A stretch of 64,000 bases of DNA from CADCTQ01 sp963844325. GTDB taxonomy: Bacteria > Bacteroidota > Bacteroidia > Cytophagales > 172606-1. Position numbers and translations under genes: made by a program. Below the pieces are notes generated by a model. That model made no database searches and had not been told where the DNA came from. It saw nothing but the letters and a program-made list of their open reading frames with translations. The stretch spans positions 1,922,001-1,986,000 of the forward strand of contig CAWJNV010000002.1 of NCBI GenBank assembly GCA_963844325.1, given 5' to 3'. Of the stretch, positions 7,978 through 16,588 are shown in pieces (position 1 is the stretch's first letter; the number at the start of each line of letters is the position of its first letter).

Positions 7978-10299
7978 CTAATACGCAAACACCAGTTTCA
8001 CCATCACGTTGCGTTCGTTCTGGGGGATGCGGGCGGCGTAGTAGTTGCCTTCGGCGCTGCGGACGCCCGGGTGGAAGTACTCGGCATTCAGCAGGTTGTT
8101 GACGGCTACCTGGGCCGTGAGGCCGGGGAGGAACCGGTACGACACCGCCCCGTTCACCACGAAGTACGCATCGATCTGGTCGTAGGGGTTGGTGTGCACG
8201 CTGGTGTTTTTGCCCGTCGGCCGGGCGCCTACCCAGTTGGCCCGCAGGTTCAGATTCAGCTTTTCGAAGTACGTAGCCTCGCCGCCGAACCGCAGGGCGT
8301 GGGAAGCAATGTCGCCGATGCGCACCAGGCCCTCGCCTTCCCGGCTGTGCGGATCAGTGAAGGTGTAGTTGGCCCACAGCGAATAGTTGCCCGCCTCGTA
8401 GGTAAGCTGACCCGCCAGGCCCGCAATGAGCAGCGAACCCACCGGCTGGTGCTGCGTGGTTTGCACCGCATGGCCGTCGGCGTCGGTGTATTCCACGCTG
8501 GCCGTGCCCACCACGTTGCTGTACGACGCCCGGTACCCGATCACCTCCGCGCGGAGGTTTTGGGTGAGGTACTTGCCGGCGCTCAGTTCGAGGTTGCGCA
8601 CCTTCTCGGGTTCCAGGCCCGGGTTAGACAGCAGGCGGGCCGGCGTGGTGGAGAACTTCGTCCAGTTGTCGGCATCCTTGAACGCTTCGGAGTAGATGGC
8701 CTTGAACACCCAGTTGGACGGCGTGTACACGGCCGACAGGCGGGGGTTGAACACCGTGCCGTAGCCGCCCGTGCGGCGGATCGCGTTGTGGTCTACCCGG
8801 CCGCCGGCCACCAGGCTCAGGTTGGGCAGGGGCAGGTAGTTGAGCTGGGCGTAGGCGGCGCGGTCCACGTTGAAGTAATGGTTGCCGCCGGGCAGGCCGG
8901 TCTTGGCTTTGTCGCGGGGGAAGCCCGTTTCGCTCACGTTCTGCTGGCGGCCCGACACGTATTCGCCCTGGATGTGGCCGTAGCGGTGTTCGGTGCCCAC
9001 GATCAGGTTGAGCTTGTCGGAGAAGGCGTAGGTGGCCCGCAGTTCGGTGCGGAGCTGGAAGGAAAGTACGCTCCAGTAGGTCACGTCCCAGTACGGGTTG
9101 GTGGACTTATTCAGGGCGTCGGCCTTCAGTTCGCCGTTGAGGTAGCCGATGAAGTAGTTCTCCTGCGATTCGTCCGACAACTGGTGCACCTTGAAGCGGG
9201 TAAAGCTCAGGATGGAGAGCCGGTCGTTGATCTTGTGGTCGTAGCGGGCGTAGAGGAAGGTGTTTTTGGGCACCCACTTGCCGCCGTGGTCCGGGCCGAG
9301 TTCGTAGTCGTCGCGGTACCAGCCGCCGAACCCTTCGCTGCGTTTCCAGGTCTGGAAGCCCAGCGTAAAGTCGCGCACGCGGAGCTTGCCCGAGAGCAGC
9401 CAGTCGTTCGTCTGGTTGCTGTAGTGCGGCGCCCGACCGTTGATCTTGCTCACGTCGCCGTAGTAGGCCGTGCTGTCGAGGGTTTTGGCCCGGGCGGCGA
9501 GGTAGTTGTCGGCAATGCCCAGTTTCCCCTTGTAGTAGTCGAGGTCGTAGCCCGACAGGTCGTAGTCGTAATCGGCGTACTTGGAGAGGTCCATTTCGTC
9601 CGACTGGTACAGCCGGCCGGTGAGGCTCAGCGACACGTCGTCGTGCCCGCCGGCCACGGTCACGTCGGCGTAGCGGGTGTTCCAGGCGCCGTAACCCACC
9701 TGGCCCGTCACGCCCACCTTGCGGGAAGTAATGTCTTCGGCGTTCTTGGTAATTACGTTGATCACCCCGAGGAAAGCGTTGGCGCCGTACATGGTGGAAG
9801 CCGGGCCGTAGACCACCTCGATGCGCTGGATGTTGCTCAGCGGGTACTGGCGGGAAAGCCACACGTTGCCCTTCCAGAGATCGTTTTCCTCCACGCCGTC
9901 GATGAGCAGCAGCGTGCGGTCGGTGTTGTTGGAACGGTAGCCCCGCTGGTAGATGGTGGAATAGTCGGTGCCGTTGCCCCGCGTGATGTCGAAGCCCGGC
10001 AGGTCGTGCAGCACCTGCTCCAGGTCCGCGTAGCCGCGGCGGCGGATGTCCTCGGCGGTGATGATCACAAGGGTGGCCGGCGCCTTCAGGTAGTTTTCGG
10101 CCACCTTCGACACCGAGGTCACTTCCTTGGAGAGCCCCACGTTCACGGCGTCTTCGAGGCTGAGCTTGTCGAGGTCTTTGTCGGAATAACTTTCAATGCT
10201 GTTCTGGCCGTAGAGGCCGGGTGCGAAAGCCAGGCAGGAGAGGAGCACGGCGCAGCACGTGGCCTTCCAGCGCCCGGGCTGGTAAAATAGGGGGTGCAT
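7978..10299 (-). CDS. TonB-dependent outer-membrane receptor
   Basis: This 773-residue protein has a signal peptide and an N-terminal plug domain (about residues 50-180), with the motifs TLVIITAEDIRRRGY, LLLIDGVEEN and RIEVVYGPASTMYGANAF. A 22-strand beta-barrel follows, ending in ERNVMVKLVFAY with the terminal aromatic residue typical of outer-membrane barrels. There is no CarboxypepD-like N-terminal extension and no adjacent SusD gene, so it is not a SusC glycan transporter; it fits the siderophore, cobalamin or colicin-receptor group. The yfiR-like gene starts upstream and ends only about 10 bp before this start, so they form an operon. Confidence 0.9.
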   Translation of the reverse strand: MHPLFYQPGRWKATCCAVLLSCLAFAPGLYGQNSIESYSDKDLDKLSLEDAVNVGLSKEVTSVSKVAENYLKAPATLVIITAEDIRRRGYADLEQVLHDLPGFDITRGNGTDYSTIYQRGYRSNNTDRTLLLIDGVEENDLWKGNVWLSRQYPLSNIQRIEVVYGPASTMYGANAFLGVINVITKNAEDITSRKVGVTGQVGYGAWNTRYADVTVAGGHDDVSLSLTGRLYQSDEMDLSKYADYDYDLSGYDLDYYKGKLGIADNYLAARAKTLDSTAYYGDVSKINGRAPHYSNQTNDWLLSGKLRVRDFTLGFQTWKRSEGFGGWYRDDYELGPDHGGKWVPKNTFLYARYDHKINDRLSILSFTRFKVHQLSDESQENYFIGYLNGELKADALNKSTNPYWDVTYWSVLSFQLRTELRATYAFSDKLNLIVGTEHRYGHIQGEYVSGRQQNVSETGFPRDKAKTGLPGGNHYFNVDRAAYAQLNYLPLPNLSLVAGGRVDHNAIRRTGGYGTVFNPRLSAVYTPSNWVFKAIYSEAFKDADNWTKFSTTPARLLSNPGLEPEKVRNLELSAGKYLTQNLRAEVIGYRASYSNVVGTASVEYTDADGHAVQTTQHQPVGSLLIAGLAGQLTYEAGNYSLWANYTFTDPHSREGEGLVRIGDIASHALRFGGEATYFEKLNLNLRANWVGARPTGKNTSVHTNPYDQIDAYFVVNGAVSYRFLPGLTAQVAVNNLLNAEYFHPGVRSAEGNYYAARIPQNERNVMVKLVFAY

Positions 10300-10308
10300 A
10301 AAGGTCAG

Positions 10309-10824
10309 TTAGAGGATGATGGAAAGGCGTTCGATCTCGGAGGAGGCCAGGATGTTGTTTTTTTGCAGCGCCACTTTGTTGAGTTCAAACCGGAGTTTGC
10401 CGTCTGCTTTCGTGAAGTTGATGCCGCTGCCCTTTTTGCCCAGCCCTTCCTTGCAGGTGATGAGCAGCGTGTTGGTGCCTTCGAGGCGGGCCAGCACCTC
10501 GTCGAACTTGCCGCTTTGCAGCGACGGCACCACCAGCATGTGGCACTTGGTGAGTCCTTCCACCGACTTGAATTCCCGCACCACCACGGGCTTGCCGTCC
10601 ACGGTGGGCCTGGTTTCGAAGCGTTTGTCGAGTTCGGCCTTCAGGGCCGGGCCGCCCAGCACCCCGATCACGAATTCAGGGTCGGCGTCTTTCTTCCAGC
10701 TGAAGTACTTGATGAAGTTGTAGATGAACACCGACTGGATGCGGGGCTCATCCGTTTGCGCCTGGGCGTGGCCGATCCGCAAAAATACCGCGGTCAGCAG
10801 GAGCAGTGGTAAAAATCTGTTCAT
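10309..10824 (-). CDS. YfiR family periplasmic protein
   Basis: This 171-residue protein is a YfiR (DUF4154) type protein. It has a signal peptide (MNRFLPLLLLTAVFL...AQAQ), then the family core: FIYNFIKYFSWK, FVIGVLGG, and HMLVVPSL with a later SGINFTKADGKLRFELN. The family's best known member represses a diguanylate cyclase from the periplasm. The ATG at 10824 is preferred over a longer frame start because it directly begins the signal peptide. It is cotranscribed with the TonB receptor gene downstream. A cyclase or kinase partner is not in this window. Confidence 0.85.
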   Translation of the reverse strand: MNRFLPLLLLTAVFLRIGHAQAQTDEPRIQSVFIYNFIKYFSWKKDADPEFVIGVLGGPALKAELDKRFETRPTVDGKPVVVREFKSVEGLTKCHMLVVPSLQSGKFDEVLARLEGTNTLLITCKEGLGKKGSGINFTKADGKLRFELNKVALQKNNILASSEIERLSIIL

Positions 10825-10887
10825 GCAAAGAAAAAGGTTCGTTGAAGGGGAATGGGGATGGAAAAAGCAAAACCAAAAATTGAACAT

Positions 10888-11152
10888 TCTCCCCGTATAA
10901 AATGATTAATCATTATCCGAACCTGCTGTAGGTAAGAAAGTGAAGAGAGTTAACAAAATAGCTGTAACGCCCCCATTCAACCAGGCTTCGCAAGCTCAGA
11001 ATGACAAGCACGGCGTTGGGCGCGGAAACCCTCATTTCGCTTCTTTACCGATCACCACTTCCCCCGAATCTTTCGCTTCCGTCCTGGTCATCCTCTAATC
11101 CTGTGAATCCCGATCCGGTCTCCCATTTTTAGTATATTGCAGTAAGTTTCAA
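10888..11152. other. Intergenic region with word repeats
   Basis: No gene. Divergent promoters are expected here. Near 11085-11130 it carries the word run CATCCTCTAATCCTGTGAAT followed by CCCGATCCGGTCTCC, joining the AATCCTG and GTCTCC word families. Confidence 0.5.
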
Positions 11153-11638
11153 ATGATAAACGGTTTGTCTGAACAGCAGCAATTCATGCGGGAGGCCATC
11201 CGGCTCTCGGTGGAAAACATGCGGGCCGGCAAGGGCGGTCCCTTCGGCGCGGTGATCGTGAAGAACGGGCAGATCATTGCCCGGGGGTACAACCGCGTGC
11301 TGGAAACCAACGACCCCACGGCCCACGCCGAGGTGGTTGCCATCCGGGAGGCCACGGCCAAACTGGGCGCGTTCCACCTGGAGGGCTGCGAAATGTACGC
11401 CTCCTGCGAACCCTGCCCCATGTGCCTGGGTGCCATCTACTGGGCCCGGCTCGACAAACTGTACTTTGCCAACACCAAGGAAGACGCCGCCGCCATCGGC
11501 TTCGACGACCAGTTCATCTACGAAGAAATCGAACGGCCCCTGGAAGCCCGCCGCTGCTTTACCCAGCCCCTGCTCCGCGAAGAAGCCCAGGCCGCCTTCC
11601 GCGAATGGGCGCAGCATCCGGATAAAACACTGTATTGA
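11153..11638 (+). CDS. guaD: Nucleoside/guanine deaminase of the CDA family
   Basis: This 161-residue zinc hydrolase of the cytidine-deaminase superfamily carries HAEVVAI (zinc His and catalytic Glu) and PCPMCLGAIYWARL (two zinc Cys). Its length, the PFGAVIV core and the C-terminal FREWAQHPDKTLY tail match Bacillus-type guanine deaminase (guanine to xanthine plus ammonia) better than TadA. TadA would have a different C-terminus and conserved tRNA-contact residues. Substrate assignment is therefore likely but not certain. It lies just upstream of gatB in the same direction, separated by a hairpin word repeat. Confidence 0.85.
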   Translation: MINGLSEQQQFMREAIRLSVENMRAGKGGPFGAVIVKNGQIIARGYNRVLETNDPTAHAEVVAIREATAKLGAFHLEGCEMYASCEPCPMCLGAIYWARLDKLYFANTKEDAAAIGFDDQFIYEEIERPLEARRCFTQPLLREEAQAAFREWAQHPDKTLY

Positions 11639-11756
11639 ATGGCTATATGGTTGAATGGCTGTATGGTTGATTGTTGGAATGGGGTTGCGTAAGCAAAACA
11701 AATAGCCATACAGCCATTCGACCATGTAACCATCCAGCCATCCAACCATATAACAA
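11636..11756. repeat. ATGGCTGTATGGTTGA word repeat hairpin
   Basis: Left arm (11636-11672) iterates ATGGCT, ATATGGTTGA and GTATGGTTGA. Right arm (11703-11756) carries the reverse complements ACAGCCATTC, CCATCCAGCC and CAACCATATA. The centre contains TGCGTAAG (11686-11693). It spans from the stop codon of the deaminase gene to the gatB start region. Four other copies of this family are at 15585, 53761, 55941 and 62933. Confidence 0.85.
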
Positions 11757-11767
11757 CGAACAACCAA

Positions 11768-13228
11768 ATGGCCCTTTCCGAAACCCGTTCCGCGTACGAG
11801 GCCGTGATTGGCCTGGAGGTCCATTGCCAGTTGCTGACGGAGAGCAAGGTGTTCTCTTCGGACGCCAACCGGTACGGCAGCCGCCCCAACACCAACATCA
11901 GCGTGATCACGCTGGGGCACCCGGGTACGCTGCCCAAGCTCAACCGGAAAGCCGTGGAGTACGCCATCCGGATGGGGCTGGCCTGCGGCTGCGAAATCTC
12001 CCGCTACAACGTATTCGCCCGCAAAAATTACTTCTACCCCGACCTGCCCAAAGGTTACCAGCTCAGCCAGGACAAAACGCCCATCTGCAAGGGGGGTTCC
12101 GTAGCCATCCGCACGAAGGACGGCAGTGAACGGCGGGTGGTCATGAACCGCATTCACCTCGAAGAAGACGCCGGCAAATCCATCCACCTGGCCGGCGAAC
12201 CCGATACGCTGGTGGACCTCAACCGCGCCGGCACGCCGCTGATCGAAATTGTGACCGATCCCGTGATCCGCTCCGCCGAAGAGGCCACCGCCTACCTCAC
12301 CGAAGTACGGAAGCTGGTGCGCTACCTCGACATCTGCGACGGCAACATGGAAGAAGGTTCCATGCGCTGCGATGCCAACATCTCGGTCATGCCCCGCGGC
12401 AGCAAGGTGCTCGGCACGAAGGTGGAGGTGAAGAACATGAACTCCATCCGCAACGTGCAGCGGGCCATCGACCACGAGATCGAACGGCAGATTGCCCTGG
12501 TGACGGCCGGCGAAACCATCGTGTCGGAAACGCGCACCTTCAACGCCGACGACGGCCGCACTTACAGCATGCGCACCAAGGAGACCATGAACGACTACCG
12601 CTACTTCCCCGAGCCGGACCTGGCCCCGCTGGTGGTGTCGGAAGAGTGGCTGGAACGGGTGCGGGCCGCCATGCCGGTGTTGCCGCAGGAACTCTACGAC
12701 CGGTTTACGCGGCAGTACGGCCTGCCCGGCTACGACGCCGCCGTACTCACCGACAGCAAAGGGGTGGCCCTCTACTTCGAGGAGGTGTGCCGCCACACGC
12801 GCAACTACAAGGCCGCCTCCAACTGGGTGATGACGGCCGTGAAGTCGTACCTCAACGACCGCAACCTCGAAATCGAGGATTTCCCGGTGCCCGCGGCCTC
12901 GCTGGCCGGGCTGATCGGGCTGGTGGACAGCGGCAAGGTGAACCACACGCTGGCGTCCCAGCAAATATTTCCGCTCCTGCTCCGGCACCCCGGCCAGTCG
13001 GCGGCGCAACTGGCCGAGCAGCACAACCTGGTGCTGCAAAGCGACGGGGGCACGCTGCAAACCCTCATCGACGAGGTGCTGACGGCCAACCCCGAGAAGG
13101 TAAAGGAGTTCCGGAAGGGCAAAAAGGCCCTGCTCGGCATGTTTATGGGCGAAGTGATGAAAAAAACCGGCGGCAAGGCCGATCCCAAGCTGACGACGGA
13201 GCTACTGAACAAGTCGTTGCGGGAGTAA
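11768..13228 (+). CDS. gatB: Asp-tRNA(Asn)/Glu-tRNA(Gln) amidotransferase subunit B
   Basis: This 486-residue GatB forms the kinase and tRNA-binding subunit of GatCAB, which amidates misacylated Glu-tRNA(Gln) or Asp-tRNA(Asn). Visible family marks are VIGLEVHCQLLT at the N-terminus, GHPGTLPKLN, the GSMRCDANISV motif, KVEVKNMNSIRNV, and the TRTF-to-YRYFPEPDLAP stretch. The C-terminal YqeY-like tail (about residues 335-486) binds tRNA. It is full length. gatA and gatC are not in this window, so the subunits are encoded apart. Confidence 0.97.
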   Translation: MALSETRSAYEAVIGLEVHCQLLTESKVFSSDANRYGSRPNTNISVITLGHPGTLPKLNRKAVEYAIRMGLACGCEISRYNVFARKNYFYPDLPKGYQLSQDKTPICKGGSVAIRTKDGSERRVVMNRIHLEEDAGKSIHLAGEPDTLVDLNRAGTPLIEIVTDPVIRSAEEATAYLTEVRKLVRYLDICDGNMEEGSMRCDANISVMPRGSKVLGTKVEVKNMNSIRNVQRAIDHEIERQIALVTAGETIVSETRTFNADDGRTYSMRTKETMNDYRYFPEPDLAPLVVSEEWLERVRAAMPVLPQELYDRFTRQYGLPGYDAAVLTDSKGVALYFEEVCRHTRNYKAASNWVMTAVKSYLNDRNLEIEDFPVPAASLAGLIGLVDSGKVNHTLASQQIFPLLLRHPGQSAAQLAEQHNLVLQSDGGTLQTLIDEVLTANPEKVKEFRKGKKALLGMFMGEVMKKTGGKADPKLTTELLNKSLRE

Positions 13229-13366
13229 TGGTACACTTGATGGCACACTGATTGATTATGATGATTATGATCTGTTATGATCGAATGATTGAATTAGAGA
13301 ACAACAGAGTCATGGAGTCATTTTATCGTAATAGATCATAACCATCCTAACCGATCAGTGTACTAT
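13229..13366. repeat. GATTATGAT word repeat hairpin with GTACACTGA ends
   Basis: After the gatB stop, GGTACACTTGATGGCACACTG is followed by ATTGATTATGATGATTATGAT words. The far end (13333-13366) reads ATCATAACCATCCTAACCGA and CAGTGTACTATTG, the reverse complement. Similar copies are at 26093 and 57571. Confidence 0.8.
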
Positions 13367-13446
13367 TGCCTTACAAATCATTCTTCCCCAGCACTTTTCC
13401 GGCGGGCGTAACGTTACCTATGAAAAATTTCACCATCGTGTTCCTT

Positions 13447-14589
13447 ATGAAAAAAGTAGTTTTTTTGTTCCTCCTGGCGGTAACGACCCTGGCCTGCCAG
13501 ACCAAGGCCGACGACCGTAAGGAGGCAGTGGCCAAGGAAGGCTTTACCGTCACCGGCAAAGTAAAGAATCCGCAGGCCGGCAGCAAGGTAGTGCTCAACG
13601 TGCTGGGCAAGCAGGGCTTTCAGCCGGTAGATTCGGCGGCCGTGGGCAAAGACAATACCTTTACCTTCCAGGGCAGCACCGCCGAGCCCAAGTTCTACAT
13701 GCTCAACTTCTACGACCTCCAGCAGGTGCTGGTGATCCTGCGCAACAACGACAAGATCACCGTGGACGTGGACGGCAACAACCCCAACGGGGCCTTTACC
13801 CTGAAGGGTTCCAAGGAAGTGGAGCAACTGGAGAAGGTGCTGAAGGTGCAGCAAAACTTCCAGGCCAAATCCGCGGAGTTGCAGGCCGACTTCCAGAAGG
13901 CCGCCATGAAGAAGGACGACAAGGCCAAGGAGAATATTCAGTCCAGGTTTTTCGCCATGCAGAAGGAGCAGAACGAAGAACTCAAGAAGCTCATTACGCA
14001 GGGCGGGCCGACGCTGGCCTCGTGGTACGCCACCAACGCCCTGGACCCCGCAGAAGAATACGCCTTCCTGGCGCCGCTGGCCCCGCAGTTTGAGAAAGCC
14101 TTCCCCAACTCGGAGTACGTCAAAGACTTTTCGGCCAAGGTGGCTCAGTACAAAAACGCCGTGCAGGTGGGCCAGCCGGCCCCCGAAATCACCCTCAGCA
14201 GTCCCGAAGGCAAGCAGGTAAGCCTCTCGTCGCTCCGCGGCAAGTACGTGCTCATCGACTTCTGGGCCTCCTGGTGCGGACCCTGCCGCCAGGAAAACCC
14301 CAACGTGGTGAAGATGTACAACAAGTTCAAGGGCAAAAACTTCGAGATTTACGGCGTGTCGCTGGACCGCGAAAAGGAGAAGTGGACGCAGGCCATTGCC
14401 CAGGACGGCCTCTCGTGGGTGCACGTGTCGGACCTCAAGTTCTGGGAGTCGGCCGGCGCCCAGGCTTACGGCGTGCGGTCCATCCCGGCCACCTTCCTGC
14501 TCGACCCCACCGGCAAAGTGATCGCCAAGAACCTGCGCGGCCAGGCCCTCGAAGCCAAACTGGCGGAGATCCTGGAAGGCAGCAAGTAG
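13447..14589 (+). CDS. TlpA/ResA-like thiol-disulfide lipoprotein with DUF4369
   Basis: This 380-residue periplasmic lipoprotein starts with a short signal peptide and lipobox (VTTLAC). An upstream ATG at 13420 is possible, but 13447 gives the better lipoprotein signal. Domain order: DUF4369 (about residues 30-130), a charged helical linker (about 130-220), and an AhpC/TSA-thioredoxin domain (about 245-380) with the active site WASWCGPCRQ and cis-Pro segment RSIPATFLLDP. Such proteins reduce disulfides of exported proteins or cytochromes. A strong terminator follows. It is a single-gene unit. Confidence 0.92.
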   Translation: MKKVVFLFLLAVTTLACQTKADDRKEAVAKEGFTVTGKVKNPQAGSKVVLNVLGKQGFQPVDSAAVGKDNTFTFQGSTAEPKFYMLNFYDLQQVLVILRNNDKITVDVDGNNPNGAFTLKGSKEVEQLEKVLKVQQNFQAKSAELQADFQKAAMKKDDKAKENIQSRFFAMQKEQNEELKKLITQGGPTLASWYATNALDPAEEYAFLAPLAPQFEKAFPNSEYVKDFSAKVAQYKNAVQVGQPAPEITLSSPEGKQVSLSSLRGKYVLIDFWASWCGPCRQENPNVVKMYNKFKGKNFEIYGVSLDREKEKWTQAIAQDGLSWVHVSDLKFWESAGAQAYGVRSIPATFLLDPTGKVIAKNLRGQALEAKLAEILEGSK

Positions 14590-14636
14590 ATTGTAGACGG
14601 GAGATATCAGACAAGAGACAGGAGACCCGGCCCGTT

Positions 14637-14672
14637 AAACCCGAAAGGTTTTGGAAACCTTTCGGGTTTTTT
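14637..14672 (+). terminator. Rho-independent terminator
   Basis: AAACCCGAAAGGTTT and AAACCTTTCGGG pair around a short loop, followed by a run of six T. It ends the TlpA-like lipoprotein gene. A GTCTCC-type tract (14590-14632) sits between the stop codon and this stem. Confidence 0.9.
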
Positions 14673-14750
14673 AATGGGAGAACGTCATAAACCAGGGCCT
14701 TCTCCGGACAGGAGGCCGATGACGAGCCCATGTCTTGTGTCTCCTGTTAT

Positions 14751-15121
14751 ACTGTGGTACACGACCTCACCCCCGGCCCCTCTCCAAATGGAGAGGGGAG
14801 ATATAACGGACTGTTGTACAAATACTTGTAGAATACATTCTTCTCCCCTCTCCCCGGGAGCTACAATTAGAACAGATTTTTGGAATGATTTGAGAAGCGG
14901 TCCGTGAGACACTGACGGCGGCCCGGAACTAGCCGGGTAAGGAACTGGCGCCGGCCCCCCGCCCATATCTCACTGACGGCTTGAGGAAGGGTTGGCAAAC
15001 GTAGCATCCACAACCATACGCCTGCTCCACCGGATACGCCCCTTGATGCCAATACATTTGTGTCCTAATCGTAGCTCCCCGGGAGAGGGGTTGGGGGTGA
15101 GGTCTCATGCCGTAGTACAGT
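14751..15121. repeat. Nested inverted-repeat element
   Basis: Outer arms: ACTGTGGTAC plus CCTCACCCCCGGCCCCTCTC (14751-14786) face GAGGGGTTGGGGGTGAGG and GTAGTACAGT (15085-15121). Inner arms: CCCGGGAGCTACAATTAGAAC (14853-14873) face GTCCTAATCGTAGCTCCCCG (15062-15081). The core carries two CACTGACGG words. No coding potential. The C-rich word is one often met in Bacteroidota intergenic DNA. It may be a palindromic repeat cluster or a non-autonomous element. Confidence 0.7.
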
Positions 15122-15143
15122 CTCCTGTCTAACGTCTCCCGTC

Positions 15144-15566
15144 TTATGTCTCCCCCAGCGGCATTTCCATTTTCACGTACGGCATGCCTTCGTGGGTGAA
15201 CCGGCCGCCGAATTCGTGCATCCCGAATTTCCCGTAAAAGGGGGCGGCTTCCACCCGGGCGCTGCACCAGATGCGCCGGGCTCCGAGTCCGGCGGCGGCT
15301 TCCAGCACGTGCGACAGGAGCCGGGAGCCGTAGCCGCGCCGTTGGTGCGTGGGCAGCGTGGCGAACTTGCGGAAACGCGCATCGGTGCCGTCCACGAACA
15401 GGGAGAGCACCGACACCAACCGGTCGTTTTCGAAAAGGCCGTAGTGGGTACCCCGGTCATCGTCGGCCAGTTGTACGTAGGCAAACGGCTTGTCGGGCCA
15501 CATCACTTCGTGACGCAAAGGCCACGTCTCGGCCGCCGTAATTTCCCGGATTTGTATCGCGGACAT
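15144..15566 (-). CDS. GNAT family N-acetyltransferase
   Basis: This 140-residue protein is a compact GNAT acetyltransferase using acetyl-CoA. The motif A segment ATLPTHQRRGYGSRLLSHVL (about residues 72-91) carries the pyrophosphate-binding Q-R-R-G-Y-G signature. The fold ends with FYGKFGMHEFGGRF and MPYVKMEM. The start at 15566 (MSAIQIREI) is preferred because a longer frame would run into the word repeat at 15585. It follows the psi-like gene in the same direction, which recalls the holD-rimI order of enterobacteria, but it is not clearly RimI. Confidence 0.85.
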   Translation of the reverse strand: MSAIQIREITAAETWPLRHEVMWPDKPFAYVQLADDDRGTHYGLFENDRLVSVLSLFVDGTDARFRKFATLPTHQRRGYGSRLLSHVLEAAAGLGARRIWCSARVEAAPFYGKFGMHEFGGRFTHEGMPYVKMEMPLGET

Positions 15567-15584
15567 GCGTGGGTATTTGTAGTT

Positions 15585-15690
15585 GAGGGTTGGATGGCTA
15601 TATGGCTGAATGGTTGAATGGTTGGGCTTACGCACGATTCCTTCCCGATCAACAACCATACAGCCATATAACCATACAGCCATTCAACCC
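15585..15690. repeat. ATGGCTGTATGGTTGA word repeat hairpin
   Basis: Left arm (15585-15625) has GGATGGCTATATGGCTGAAT and TGGTTGAATGGTTG. Right arm (15650-15690) has CAACCATACAGCCATATAAC and the like. The centre contains CTTACGCA (15627-15634), the reverse complement of the TGCGTAAG core at 11686. Confidence 0.85.
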
Positions 15691-15725
15691 TTATCCGGTA
15701 AAGCGAACGCAGCAGCCCAACTGGG

Positions 15726-16433
15726 TTACTTCAAAAACATTTGTTTCAAACACGTCCACAGCAGGCGTTTTTTGTCGGTGTTGAGCACGAGTTCGTGGAA
15801 GCTGTCGGCCAGCAGCATGTTGATTTCTTCCACCCGCTGCACCTGGTAGGCCGTGAGCGGCACGTTGATCTGAAGTTCGCGCAGGTCGATGCCGAAGCTG
15901 ATGAACTGGTTGAGCGTCTTTTCCTTCAGAATTTCCATGTAGTCCACCCGCTTGATGTTGTTGAGGTTCACCAGTTCGATGTCGCTGAGGGTGAGGCCAA
16001 CGGCTTTGAGGATGTTGACCAGCAGGGTTTCGTGGGCCGGCTGGAGGTAGGTCGTCGTCTGCTCGTTGTAGAGGATCATCACCTTGCTGCGGCGGCGGGG
16101 CGGCGGGGCGGGAGGGGGCGTCGGCGCGGGAATTTTCGGCACGGTCGGGGCGGCCTTCGGAGAAACGGTTGCCGGCGGAACGGCAACGGGCGGAACGACG
16201 ACCGGCTGCGCGGGTGCCGGAACAACGGCAACCGGGGGCGGCGCCGGCACGGGCGGCGCTTCGGCCTTCGGAGGTGCGGCTGCCGGCGGCACCACGGCAA
16301 TGGCCTGGACTTCAACTTCCGGCTCGGCTATTGCCACCGGCGGCACTACCGGCGGGTTGGCGGGATCGGCAACGAGGTAAAGTGGCCCGTCGAGCAGGAG
16401 GGGCAGGTACGACCAGTCGGAGAGGGTAGGCAT
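15726..16433 (-). CDS. Pro-rich protein with C-terminal domain resembling DNA polymerase III psi (HolD)
   Basis: This 235-residue protein has a short head (MPTLSDWSYLPLLLDGPLYL), a long Pro/Ala/Val linker (about residues 25-125) ending in RRRSK, and a globular C-terminal domain (about 127-235). That domain runs KVMILYNE, LLVNILKAVGL, IELVNLNN, FISFGIDL and KRLLWTCLKQMFL. By eye the order matches HolD-like proteins of the uracil-DNA-glycosylase fold: head with W and LGP-like segment, LL-xx-IL-xA-x-L helix, F-x-x-F-G strand, and final LW helix. The gene upstream of a GNAT also matches the holD-rimI layout. The assignment is inference; alternatively it is a Bacteroidota-specific unknown. The start at 16433 excludes the upstream A/T repeat. 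Confidence 0.5.
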   Translation of the reverse strand: MPTLSDWSYLPLLLDGPLYLVADPANPPVVPPVAIAEPEVEVQAIAVVPPAAAPPKAEAPPVPAPPPVAVVPAPAQPVVVPPVAVPPATVSPKAAPTVPKIPAPTPPPAPPPRRRSKVMILYNEQTTTYLQPAHETLLVNILKAVGLTLSDIELVNLNNIKRVDYMEILKEKTLNQFISFGIDLRELQINVPLTAYQVQRVEEINMLLADSFHELVLNTDKKRLLWTCLKQMFLK

Positions 16434-16451
16434 AAGCGGCGCGGATGGGCA

Positions 16452-16568
16452 GGGTAAAATTAGGAATTTTAAATTTTGGATTATGAATTTTGGATTGTTG
16501 CCGTACCCTGTCAAGTGCGACTCCGCCCCTCTATCATTCGTAATTTAAAATTCAAAATTCCTCATTCC
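16452..16568. repeat. GGAATTTTAAATTTTG word repeat hairpin
   Basis: Left arm (16455-16500) reads TTAGGAATTTTAAATTTTGG and a repeat of ATTTTGGATT. Right arm (16536-16568) reads AATTTAAAATTCAAAATTCC. It lies between the divergent psi-like and DUF4919 genes. A single arm of the same family is at 20015-20046. Confidence 0.8.
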
Positions 16569-16588
16569 CCCGCGGAGCTACTTCTTGC

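Noticed and set aside
7891..10290. A 799-codon frame on the plus strand opposite the TonB receptor gene
   Set aside because: It mirrors the receptor in antisense, is Val/His/Arg-rich from G+C-rich codons, and has no domain. The receptor frame on the minus strand is clearly real.
11129..13060. A 643-codon minus-strand frame across the deaminase and gatB genes
   Set aside because: It runs through two well-supported plus-strand genes and a repeat; composition is typical of an antisense shadow.
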